A stretch of DNA of 64,000 nt from Brachynemurus nebulosus (lineage: Eukaryota > Arthropoda > Insecta > Neuroptera > Myrmeleontidae). The notes under the pieces are model-generated. The model had not been told where the DNA came from. It saw nothing but the letters and a program-made list of their open reading frames with translations, and did not search any database. The stretch lies in the NCBI GenBank assembly GCA_035578155.1, contig JAPWDM010000001.1:172508395-172572394 (forward strand), written 5' to 3'. The position numbers were made by a program, and so were the translations under genes. Positions 23,690-35,162 of the stretch are shown here, one piece after another (the stretch's first letter is position 1; every line of letters starts with the position of its first letter).

Positions 23690-24330
23690 TAAATACGAGT
23701 CATCTCTAATCCATTAAATGGGTTTAGATTTTACAGCTTTAGGCTCCATTATGTGGCGTAGTAATGTCCAATAATCCCTTCGGGGTTATTGGTGAGCGGA
23801 ATTAGTTAGCACACACGCACCCATTATTTCCGCTTCATCAACCAGTAGTGGATCCTAAATACTCCTAACAGAGATGGCATGTGCTGGACCCATCTTTTTA
23901 CTTTGAGGAGGACGTGGATTCAGGTATCCCACTAATGGTTTGGATGTACTTGGTAAAATCAAAGCCAAATGGAGGAAGAAAAGTTCCACTAAAAATAATT
24001 TTTCTTGTCTGGATTGGGGTACATAATAAGTGAATATTGCGGAAAGGAACCGCTAGAAGAATCAGGAGAATTTGGAGTTGGTAGGAATCGACTTAGGGTG
24101 ACGTAAATTCCAAAAAATAAGTCAACTTACCGAATCTCCGTGGTGGTGAATCCTTAAACTAGTTGGGTGAATTTTTTTCTTTTAAAGGTTTAACACTGCA
24201 TGTCCGGCAGTATAAATAAAAATTTTAAAAAAACCCTCCCGGAAGTGTTCCTCTGCTTTTCTTCACCCGAAGTTAGGATCCATATGTTTAAAAACGAATA
24301 AAATAAAATAAATAAAAAAATCAAAAAATT
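23690..24330. other. GC-richer tract, possible retroelement 3' end
   Basis: The base composition changes clearly from the AT-rich surroundings, with no long frame. It ends in AACGAATAAAATAAAATAAA, like a degenerate A-rich tail. CCAATAATCCCTTCGGGGTT forms a small stem. I infer a fragment of a non-LTR element or a SINE on the plus strand, without a family match. Confidence 0.3.
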
Positions 24331-27300
24331 CGTTTTCTCTCCAAATTTTATTTTAGATTCCGAAAAATTTTTCCAGTGGTTGCTTCACGCAAAAAGTTCA
24401 CAAAGTTATTTACATAAGATGTTTTAATTTGACGACAATTTGTGTTACAATTAAAGAAAAAGTTTTACTTGAACAGGACGAAAATCAAAGTCGAATTCAT
24501 TGTTGAATTCATGTTGAGTTCGACAATTGATGTTTTAAATTACGTCGACCGAATTCCCCAAAAGATGTTATCAGCCCGATGGCTGAATTATAAGAGCGAT
24601 TGAAAAGAATCGAACTTTTATTTTCGTTCTGTTGTTTTTTGTAAAATTCTAGATGTTTCTGTACAAATAATTATGTTTCCTAATTGAAAACATATATTTT
24701 GTAAACAAGTTCTCTTAATTAAATAATTAAAATTTTAGAATGTATAATTATTTATCTTGTGCGAAAACCATTTCTTTCTCCATAGGGGTTGATTTACTTT
24801 TCAACAGATGGCACGCTGTGTTTGAATTTTATTGATTTTACAATTTTATTAAAAATCTATAATTTTTAAATGTAGTGAAGGTAAACTACGCTACAATTAC
24901 TGTTATTATTTGATCTTTAATGTTTAATAAAAAAAAATGTTTAACTAGCTTATTAAACCGCAAGATAAAATTCTGCTTGATAAATTGGCTCAACGTTTAA
25001 ACTAGTAGGCAACCGTGTATGAGAAATAGTGAAAAATAGTACGGAATCTATCACCAAAGTTAAGTAAGCTCGTATGCAGAAAAACTATCAGTGATGTCAC
25101 TACAGTCCTGTAGCGTAGCATACAAAACGGTCATCAGAATTCAAATCAATAAATTAAAATTTTTGTTTTTTAATCAGCAAAAAATACTTCTTGAAAATCG
25201 AGTTTTATTTTGCAATTACACAGAATATCGTAATAAACTAAAGCTAGTAGAGAATTTAATTGTTCGTTATTATAAATAAATTCCATCAAATTGATTTTTG
25301 ATGAGCTACGAATTCCGTATTTGTTATGTAATATACCATTACCAAATATCTCATTAAAATGTAAATATCAGTGTGTATCTATTATATCTAAACGTATTAT
25401 GATAATGAAGTTTGAAATAATCAAAAAATTGCATACCAATATTTTTTCATCCGTAAACAAATATATTCAAAATTTTCTTATAATCACACAAAAAATTTAA
25501 TTAAATATTATTAAATTTATTATTATTACGTTACCGTTTTGTTTATTTATTTATTATTTATTGATTGGTAAATAAAAAAAAAAAATCAATTTTGTTGTGA
25601 GGTAATTGTAATGGAAGAAGCAAACGCGAAATTCAACTAAGGTTCAGTAACATTAATATATGTGTTTGAGTACATATGTACCTATAAGTATACAATATGT
25701 AATTTGTATTTTTTTTTTTTTTTTTTTTTTGATTGATGCTTGAGAAACATTAAAGTTTTTTAGTACTTTTCTACTCACGAATATAAAAAGAGTGAATAAC
25801 CCGAATATGAGTGATGTTTACATATCATTTTCTTCTACACGTTATTGTGCTGCCGTGCTAAAATCAAAAAGTAGTGTATCAGTTTTTATATGCTTCCATT
25901 AGAGTGGGTCACTCCACAAGTTCCCAAATGGCTAGCTACCTCTGTAATTATTATCTGAAAACTTTAAAAAAGTTTTTCCATGTTGGTAACATATTATTAT
26001 GTATAATGTCGGTGAATCCAAAAATTTCCAAAAAAATAAACATTAAGAAATTTACAAGAGTTCTTAAAAAAATTTAAATCTTCATAAAATTTTTGTCTAC
26101 TTTTGCATTAAATTATTTTTTTGTATGGATATTGACATATAAGTTTGGTTGACATAGAAGGTAATAATATAAAGTAGATTTGGTATAAATTTCAAAAACA
26201 TCGGCTGAGTAGTTTTTGAGTGAGAACGCCAGCCAATTGTAAAAATGTTGTTTGGAGTGAAACGTATTAGGATTTCACGTTTTCGACCACGTAGAACTTC
26301 CAATATCGCTTTGAAAATTCGGGAGTATATTCTTATCGTTTTCTAATTTTTTCTAAGAGCTAAATATATTTCAACCCTTATAAGCTCATAAAAAAAAGGA
26401 TAAATTTCATACTTGTATATTTCGTCATATTTATAACCTCCATTTGATACCTTATTAATTCCAACGACCAATACTATACCAAAACTGTACGACTGTACCA
26501 AATCTTGACGAGCAAACACTCCATACAAGACTCTCAAGAATTTCCGCCAAACTTTTAAAATAATTGTAATCGCCTTTTAGCTTAGACCAGCAGTTAACTA
26601 TACATAACAAAAGGTAAATAAATATCTTTGTTTCTACTATAAAGTAATTAAATTAGACTTACTATCCAGTAAATAACGTGCCTGAACAATGAGTACAATA
26701 ACGTATAAAAACAGTCAAAAAATGAAATATTAAACGGTTAAGGTCAAAGTATCAGGTATACAATCCATCTTTGATTTAATTTTAATTTCTTCTTGTTTTT
26801 GTTCACAATTTCAGTTTTTAAATTATAATTGGACGCACGCACAGACAATTTTCAAGTTCAAGGACACACAGTTTTAGGTAACGCAGTTTTAATCGTAACA
26901 AGCATGTAAACACTTTCATATATCATATAAAAATTCTAGAAATGAAATTTCAAGAATCCGATATGTTTCCATTAAAAATATTTAGTCGGAAAATTGTCTT
27001 TGATTTTATCATGATCATGAAAACATATGACGATAAAAAATTTTCCATGATTAATTATTTATTTATTAAGATCACATTTTTCCCGTCTTTTCAATACATA
27101 GAACTCCTTTTGTTCATTAATTTTTAATTATCCATCACATTAAATTGAATGATTTTTCCTTGAAATAAAAACATTTCCAAGTTACAAAAACATCACTCAA
27201 TATGTAGAATATAAAAAACTATGTACTATATGTAATAAGGAGAGTGCAAAAATTTTAATGAAGCCCCATGACTTTATTTTTAATGCAAAATGATATTTAA

Positions 27301-27732
27301 ATCGGACAATTCGGTTGAATGAATCCAGTGTATTCATTAGTTGAGACGGAATTAAAATAATCACGTTTGATTTTTTTTATCTATGACAGAGGCCACTCAC
27401 ATCATTATTTTTACAATTTATATAATACAGCTAAAGCTTTTTTTATGCGGTTTTTTTTTGTGCGATTCTTTTTATTCGGTTTTTAAAAAAATGGCCATTA
27501 AAATGCATAGTGTGAATCTAAATCAAGAGAAGATCAAGAAACTTAAACATTTACTATAGTAACTTTCTTTGATAAAATTACTTTTGATGGTTTTTAAGCA
27601 TTTAATCAATACATTGCCTAAGAATATAAGTTATTGCATCATTAAACTTTTTATCAGATGTATTTTTCGCAATTTTCAAAATATTATAAAAATGAAATAA
27701 AATATTCTCATGTGTAAAATAATGCTTTATCT

Positions 27733-28453
27733 CAGTGTTTTTCAACCTTCTCCACGGCGCGACCCCCTTAATATGGAAAAATATTTCGCGACCCCCTACC
27801 CTCTGCTATTACCAACTTTTATTTTTTTATGTTATAAATATCGAATCCGTTCATCATTATTAATTGTTTTCATAGTTAGGTATCGATTAAATACGTAATT
27901 AAGGACTTGAAACAGGCGTATTTTTATATCGACATCAAAATTGACGACTTATAGTAGCTTCTGAAGGCGCACGTGGCGTAAAAAGTGGCATGCGCACGCA
28001 CGACGGTCATCACCGTTTAATACTTCCGAGAGTAATCTATTTGAATTCTTTGAATTGTGAAGTCGCGTTAGTATTTAAATTTGTTGAATTGCCTTGTTTA
28101 GTAGTTGCTCACTTATTATTGTCTAATATTCAAAATTCTATGCTCATTGTAATTATTGAAAATGGATAAGTTTTTGGAAACATATGCACAACCGTCAACT
28201 TCAAGTTCCAGTGAGAGTAATAAAACAAAACCAAAGAAAAAGTGTCTATATGACGACAACTATTTAAAATTCGGATTTACTGTTATTGAAAATAAGTCGC
28301 AATTTTGAAACTTTATCGCGCAAAAGTATGAAACTCTCATATTAATGTAACCATTAATTAACCTTCTCTTTATTAAATATCATATATTGAACTAGAGTGG
28401 TTTTATTTTTAAAGAACTGCGACCCTCTTAGAAAGGCTTCGCGACCCCCCAGG
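27733..28453 (+). mobile_element. Internally deleted hAT (Buster/SCAND3-type) transposon
   Basis: The left end CAGTGTTTTTCAACCTTCTC then CACGGCGCGACCCCC has the well-known hAT Buster/Charlie form. The right side ends with TTCGCGACCCCCCAGGAG, the matching inner inverted repeat, but the outermost 30 or so bases are lost, so no target duplication is visible. It carries only an N-terminal coding fragment (28162-28308). The GC-rich ends stand out against the host element. Confidence 0.75.
28162..28308 (+). pseudogene. N-terminal fragment of a hAT transposase (Buster/SCAND3-ZBED type), 48 codons
   Basis: The frame reads MDKFLETYAQPSTSSSSES, a basic KTKPKKK stretch, then YDDNYLKFGFTVIENKS and a stop. 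A start MDKFL, a basic linker and the motif Y(D/E)xxYLKFGFT are characteristic of hAT transposases of the Buster/SCAND3 group, just before their BED-type zinc finger. The zinc finger and the catalytic domain are absent: 28309-28453 is the element's 3' end. It therefore cannot be an active transposase. It is too short to be found by ORF length alone; the recognition rests on the motif plus the matching transposon end 430 bp upstream. Confidence 0.7.
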
Positions 28454-30099
28454 AGTTTTTATGCGGTCCCGACCTACCGCATAAAAAGTTGTTTTTTTAC
28501 AATCTGGAAGGAATTAAACTTTTTATAGCTATTTATGATGTTTTTGAATATATTATTTTTGTGCGATTTTTTTATGTGGTCCCTATCCACCGCATAAAAA
28601 AAGGTTCAGCTGTATAGGTGGAAAAGGAGAAAAGTGGTGGAGAGTTAGGATTTATATGTCTGTAGCCTTTTTCTTAAGAAAATTGCCAATACCTAGAAAT
28701 TTCCTTATATTTCAAATCCATTTTTTATTGACTAGTACCTACAAACGATTGAATTTCTCAAAATTGTTTAATTTTCTAATACCTACATTGTATCAAACAT
28801 GAAAGGAAGGACATATTTTCCGGCAACTGTAATGAAAAAGGAAAATTTTACTTTCATAGTTAATTCCCAATCTTTGACTTATAACTTTTAACACCTTTTT
28901 TTGGATTGTTTAATTTTCCTGCTTGAATTTTGAATTTACAAACTTGCATTTTACAAAAGTACTTTGTGAAAAGAACAACAATATACATACCATTATAAAT
29001 CCATAATAAAATTATAAAATTCGCAAACCGATTGAAATAAATAATTATATTAACTGAAGGTCAATTTTCGTTCAATGATGAACGCACTTGTTGTGCTAAT
29101 TTGTTGTAAAATAACGGGGCAATTTACAATATATACAAAGCGCACAATGGCTTTATTCAATTTTTAACACATTTTTTCAAGGATAATACACACAAAGCGC
29201 GAAGAATCGCCTCATTTATACCGACATAGTTGTTCTAATTAATCCCAGAACAATACATAATACTTGTATTAATCATAATTAGGTATTTAAATATAAGTGA
29301 TATTTTTTTATAGGTAAATGATATTTTTAATGTATGATGTACTTTCTGTTTCAAAAAATAGAAACATAAGCTTGATATTAAAAATTTTAATTTGATGTCC
29401 CTTAAAAAAGGAGATTACCGAAATTGGCCTGTAAAAAGAAAGATAAGGGAAAAAGTACACGAATGATAAAAAAATAGTGAACGTTTTAGGAAAGCAATAT
29501 GGAGCATAGCCTAGTCAGTAAGTATCTGCCCATATAACTACCTTTCAAATATTACAAGCAGAATACACAAGAGCCTGCAGTAAAGTAGTCGCATGTGTGT
29601 GAGTCGCATGTCCTGTCCACGTTTTACACCCCATTTGAGCCAGAACTAAGCGTTTGCCCGCGGATTGCTTGATGTCTCTTGAAAGCCCACATGATGGTCT
29701 ATCTAAGACCATCAATGTGATTTAACATTGCAATTTATCTTCAACCTGTTTAGATGAAAACAATCAAAAAAAAAACTAGAACTTATACACATAAGTTCTC
29801 ACGGAACGTCGCAACTAAGCGTTTCCCCGCGGATAGCTTGATGTCTCTAGAAACACATGATGGTCTTCCTAAAACGATCAATGATTTCAACATTTCTTTA
29901 CTTATATTCAACCTGTTTCGATTAAAAAAGTCATAAGTAAGTAGGTGCTCATTAAACTTGAGAGACCCTATTTTAGCCATGTTTCCATCATCCTATAGAA
30001 CTCAAATTTTACCCACAATATCAGTTTGATTGGTAGTTGAATCCACCACAAAATGATACTTATGGTATCCTCCGACAGACCATTTCTTATAGCGATGAA

Positions 30100-30485
30100 T
30101 AGTGATGAGCAAATGCAAGACCAAGACTTGGCAGTCTTGGTCTTGGTCTTGTTCTTGCATTAAGAGTCTTGGTATTGGTCTTGCTAGAGCAGTTTTAGTC
30201 CTGGTCTTGGTCTTGGTCTTGTTATTGCTAAAAATCATGCACTTTCTTGCATTTTTTTATTAGCGAATTTTTTTCTTCTAAAATCAGAATTTTTACTATC
30301 TTTACGTATTAATTCTACTTTAATACTATTTAAATAGTTTAGCAAAAGTCTTGCTTTTTCCTTGCTTTTGTCTTGGTCTTGCTCACTTGAGTCTTGGTAT
30401 TGGTCTTGCAGCCATACTTATAGTCTTGGTCTTGGTCTTGGTCTTGCAAAAAATGCAAGACCAAGACTAATATTGCTCATCACTA
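30100..30485 (+). mobile_element. hAT miniature element made of CTTGGT repeats, copy 2 (386 bp)
   Basis: The ends are TAGTGATGAGCAAATG and ATTGCTCATCACTA. The flanks GCGATGAA (30092-30099) and ACGATGAA (30486-30493) match at 7 of 8 bases. It is the same length and internal order as 15981-16366, but its last 20 bases before the end contain CAAGACCAAGACT, making the terminal inverted region longer than in copy 1. Confidence 0.88.
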
Positions 30486-30689
30486 ACGATGAATTAAACA
30501 ATTGAAGGGGCAAGTAAATGAAGGTGTTATATGACATTACAATATTTTACAATAGAAGACCACAAGAGAGACAAATGTCACAATCAAATCGTGGGCTGGA
30601 CTTATAATTCGAATTTATAAGCGACAGTGTAAAGAGAAACTCATAAAACAGATTTGCAGAAAATAGATAATATACAAAAATATCAAATA

Positions 30690-31215
30690 ACTAGCAGTAT
30701 GCCCGATGGGATGCATCGACAACATCTTTTTATTAGGTACTCACTTTCTGCTCACTTTTAATGTTTTTCAAAAGCATAAATCAATATCCACGTTTCTCAA
30801 CTTCAAAAATGACGAACTTCCCATACGAACTTTAATTTTCTGTTTTAACTCCTTAGGGATTAAATTTCCAGAAACAACTAACTTTTATTTATAAATAGAA
30901 GCCTAAACGCCAATTTTCATAATTCCTGTGCTTAATTTCGTCCTTCTAAACCCAACAGTTTAGGTTGTGCGTTGTCTGTCAGTCAAAGATTCATTAAATA
31001 AGATATTTATTTATTTTAATAGCCATAGTAATACATTTTTATATAGCACTAACTTCAAAAATAACGAATTTACATACAAAGGGGACTAATTTTCAAAAAT
31101 CCTTTCTTAGTGCTTACCTACGTTACATAGGAAACTCCTATGCAAAATTTCATTCTTCTATACGCAATGATTTAGGCTGTGCGTTGTCTGTCAGTCAGTC
31201 AGTCAGTGTTAGAAA
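30690..31215 (-). mobile_element. Helitron-like repeat with GTCA microsatellite
   Basis: It starts on the plus strand with CTAGCAGTATGCCCGATGGG, which on the minus strand is a Helitron-like end (CCCATCGGGCATACTGCTAG). It contains twice the block TAGGYTGTGCGTTGTCTGTC AGTCA, once followed by GTCAGTCAGTCAG. This wording is common in insect Helitron-type non-autonomous repeats. It shows two internal units (about 30720-30990 and 31010-31210), each with 'AACTTCAAAAATRACGAA'. No gene. Confidence 0.5.
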
Positions 31216-32989
31216 TTTATTAAGTATATATATTCGATACAAAATAAAATATCTTTTTAGGTTTCTAAGAGTCAGATTTAATGAGATTTTAAAATTGTTA
31301 CGAGGGCCGAATCAAATCAAGATGAAGGCCGGATTCAGTCGGTCAACCGTACATTGCACATGCCTAATTTATGGTATATATAACTATGTACTTTCTGTAC
31401 AACAGCACATACTTATTATTAAATTTCTACAAAACTATTAAATGTAATGAAATCAAATTTTAATGCATACTTCTGCACAGGATATTTCTAATTTGTACAA
31501 ATGTCCATATAACACCTTCATTCACTTGGCCTTACATTTCATTTTAGTGAAATTTCGCGATCTTGTACAGTGATGGTTACTTAACATTTTAAATACTGTA
31601 TTCTATTTTTAGTTAAATATAGTTTTTGTATATATGTTATGCGTAAACAAATAAAATTGTACTCATATTTCAGTATGTACTGTAAAAACGTTACTTGCGC
31701 GAAAGATAAACGAAAAAAACGAGAAATATACACATTCGTTTAAATATTTATGTATGTTTGCGGCTGCACTATTTGTGACTATTTGTACACATTCGATGTG
31801 AGTTGTGACTAATTTTAAATATGTAAATGAATATTTTTATTGTGGGCTCACATCAAGTTATTCGGCCATAATGAACATGCTTTCAATGGCAATAATGTAG
31901 TAATTCACTGACAGTGTTTTTGTTTCTAATTTTTTGTCCTTATATGTAGTAAGATGCTGGTAACCTGATCACGGAATATTAAAATTTCAGGTTCAATTCT
32001 TGACTGAGATGAAATTAATTTAAAATCAGTGTTTGCTCAAGACAAGTAATACTAGATCGTCATAGTCACTTGAGAAAAGATAAACCACTGTCATAGTAAT
32101 ACCCAAGATGTCGTATAATTCTTACAAAATCTGTTTGCACCCCTGATACAGGGGTATTTGATACGTATTTATTTACAAGCAACAAATTTAAAAATAACTT
32201 TTTGGCAAAACTTAGCAAATTTTAAAATATTTACAGGAAACCGTTTCCAGTTTGTTTTTTTTTTTTTCAGTCTCTACTGCTGTCAGTATATCAGGTTTCT
32301 ATTGAGCTGGCATTTTTTTACATTTATGTATTGGACTATGACATCGCAAATAACCCCAAGTAATTATAACAAAATTTCAGTTAAAACTTTTTGTACTGTA
32401 AATTCCAACATTATTTAAAATAATGAAACAAATTAAGGAAATCAAAAAAACGAACTAAGAAAGTTGAAGCGCGCAAAATGAAAAAAATATTTTTGAGGGC
32501 GCTATTAAATAGTTATAGAAAATACCATGGATCTGTGAAATTCATGTAATCAAATGATAACACCTAATCGAAGGCATCAGATGTTTCTCTTCAGCTTATT
32601 ACTGCATGCATGAATTTTACAAAATTTACTACATTTTCTAACAGACTGTCATCATTTAATAGCACGCTCAAGACTAAGAACCGTAACCATTTTAAGCTGA
32701 GAGAAAAAAATACTACTTAATTTTTCCCTTCTTCTATGCAATCTTGTTTCCGTCTTTTTACTTCGCTTTTCACGCACTCTAGTTTAACTATTTAGAAGAA
32801 AAAAATATATTAGTATTACACCTGACACCCGATAGTACAACACCTGACAGTCACCATATTATTCTTTCTTGACACTTCATACATCTAGTGTCACTCTTGA
32901 GATTGAGATAAATCTAATGAGACCTCATTTATTAAAATCCATCCAAACGTTTAAATATTGCGAGGGAATAAAGGATATCAATTTAAATT

Positions 32990-33347
32990 AATCAGTAATC
33001 GACAAAATTAATCATTAATCGAAAATATTGAGCATCGACTAAATTTGTAGTCCAATTTATGAATAGGGTAACTTTGTTTTCTTTTGAATTTAATTATTGA
33101 CTTTTAATATATTTTTCAAGAAAAAGAAAGATATGACATATCATAATGTATTAAATGAAAAATCAACAAATAGATCATTTAGATAATTTTTTAATTGTCA
33201 TTTTTTGAAGTCCAATAAATAAAATAGAGAAAAACTTAATCATTTTAGTTATTTAATCGAAGATAAAGTAGTCGATTAAAAAATGACTAAATGCAGGCAA
33301 AATTAGTCGATTAAACCGATCAATCGATTTATTTTGCGACATCACTA
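32990..33347 (-). mobile_element. Degraded hAT-like element, one end recognisable
   Basis: On the minus strand the right edge reads TAGTGATGTCGCAAAATAAA, then TCGATTGATCGG and AATCGACTAA. This is the TAGNGATGTCG end plus ATCGATTAATCG subterminal repeats known from hAT elements. The left part has matching TTAATCATTAATCGAAAA words, but the opposite end and the 8-bp duplication cannot be placed. Confidence 0.45.
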
Positions 33348-34748
33348 GTACAAAGCTGATAATTTATTTTACGATTACAATTTAGAAGTATGTCCAACAT
33401 AATACAACTCACATTTATTACATGAATTTTCTGTATTTGTTGCCAGAGGTGCTATGTATTTAACATATTCTGATCAAATTAGATAAAACTGAATCATATG
33501 CATATGTAAACATACATACGTCATCATAGCTTATAAATTATAATTTACATCCTTCCAACTCTTTCCTCTCTTTTTTTTTCAATGCGTTTTGTGTACCAAT
33601 GACCTTTTTATTGTTTTAATTTTAGTCGATTTTTTTTTAATTACTATTTACAAAACATATACATAAAAATAATCTTTGTTTAGATTAATTTACATTAGAA
33701 AAAACAAAATATTTACTTACATTCACTTATTTTTAATGAACTGGAAGAGCAGAAAAAATATGGTTAAAAAATATAATCAAATACGATGGGCAATTAAAAT
33801 CCACAGTAAATTTGACTTAAAAAAAAGTTTTGAATTATTTAAAATTCCAGTATGTTTGTGATGTTATGTAGTTTTGTTTTAATAAATGGCATTTTTGGTT
33901 CGCGAAAATACTCGGACGGGAAAAAAACCGCAAAACTGTATTCTTTAACAACAAAAAGAAAAATTAGACAACGTGTTCATCAATTTGTTTGCCAGAGGTT
34001 AATAAACTTTACATTTAGTACTTAATTATATTTACTTATTCATATAAAGAACGTAATACATTTTTAAACAGATTATCATTGTAACATGTTTTAATTTATA
34101 CAAGTAAACTGTGATTTTTAATTGTATTGTTTAATTGTTTTGAAAATTAGACCAAGACTGACGGGATTAGTAGCTGTCAACAACGCTAATTGGTTCTTTA
34201 AATAAATTTAAAAAGATGGTAAACTTGGTATTATTTTGAAATCGTTAGATAGACTTAACTCTTGAAAGATGGGACCAGTCCTAAGAAACTATAAATTTTG
34301 ATCCAAGGGACTGTGATTTTGTGAATGCAAAGGCTAGGAAGAAAGATTCCTAAAGGGAGTATCTTCACTCAATTACTTTGTATCAAAAATCAGATGTTGA
34401 AATTTTCAAATGGAGGCACTCTTTTTCAATTTGAGCACAATTTTTCTGATTACGCTGCTCTTGGGCTTGATAGTTCCACAGGGTCCCACAGACTTGGAAA
34501 GTCAGGGAAATTGATTCACGGTCATGAAAAGTCAGGAAAGGTAATGAAAATAGGTCGAAAGTCATGGAAAATTGGTCAAAATCAGGATACATAAATCAGG
34601 GAAACTTTTGTAAAACAATAAGAAGCGCGCATTTTTTTATATAAGTTAGAATGCTGTTGCGATATAATCTCAAAATTTTCGACTTTTAGTGTAATGTATT
34701 TTTGTAAGTTTTTTTGTTACTTATTAATTTTATATAAGTCATATGTAA

Positions 34749-34913
34749 GGGTCCGTCCACACGCTCAAGCTTGACCACCGACTTACTTGCGCAAACCAGG
34801 TTTGTGCAAGTAAACATGTACGTATTTTCCCGTCCATACGTACATGTTTACTTGCAGAAACCTGGTTTGCGCAAGTAAGTCGGTGATAAAGCTTGAGCCG
34901 TGTGGACGGACCT
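34749..34913. mobile_element. Foldback MITE with GGGTCCGTCCACACG ends, 165 bp
   Basis: GGGTCCGTCCACACGCTCAA is mirrored by TTGAGCCGTGTGGACGGACC then T. Inside, GACTTACTTGCGCAAACCAG and its mirror extend the stem almost to the centre. The 3-base flank TAA occurs on both sides (34746-34748 and 34914-34916), which fits PIF/Harbinger-type insertion. Confidence 0.75.
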
Positions 34914-34984
34914 TAAGTTAAGTTTTAGTAAGGATGGTGGAGACCGTATTAAATCATAATAAAATATTTTTCTTTCTATAACCC

Positions 34985-35162
34985 ATAATGCTGAGCGTCC
35001 ACTAGGTCGGAAACGCGACGCGGTTCTTACATCAATAAGATTTCCTGGGTGGTACCGCGCCGCTCTATCGACCTAGCGGACGAACCTGCATTTATTCAGA
35101 TGTATTTATCTCCGCGAGCGGAACTGCGCCGCGTTTCCGACCTAGTGGACGCTCAGCATTAT
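34985..35162. mobile_element. Foldback MITE with GCTGAGCGTCCACTAGGTCG ends, 178 bp
   Basis: ATAATGCTGAGCGTCCACTA is exactly mirrored by TAGTGGACGCTCAGCATTAT. The stem continues as GGTCGGAAACGCG with one extra base, and the inner part repeats ATCGACCTAGCGGACGAAC in the middle. The element is GC-rich. Its target duplication cannot be resolved because the ends themselves are palindromic. Confidence 0.75.

Larger units (their letters stand above)
27428..28612. mobile_element. pogo-like miniature element, second copy, interrupted by a hAT element
   Basis: The ends CAGCTAAAGCTTTTTTTATG and (minus strand) CAGCTGAACCTTTTTTTATG have TA on both sides (27426-27427, 28613-28614). The two outer parts, 27428-27732 and about 28454-28612, match the copy at 22108-22633 in reverse orientation. 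The middle is replaced by the hAT remnant at 27733-28453, and about 65 bp of this element are missing at the junction. Confidence 0.85.
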
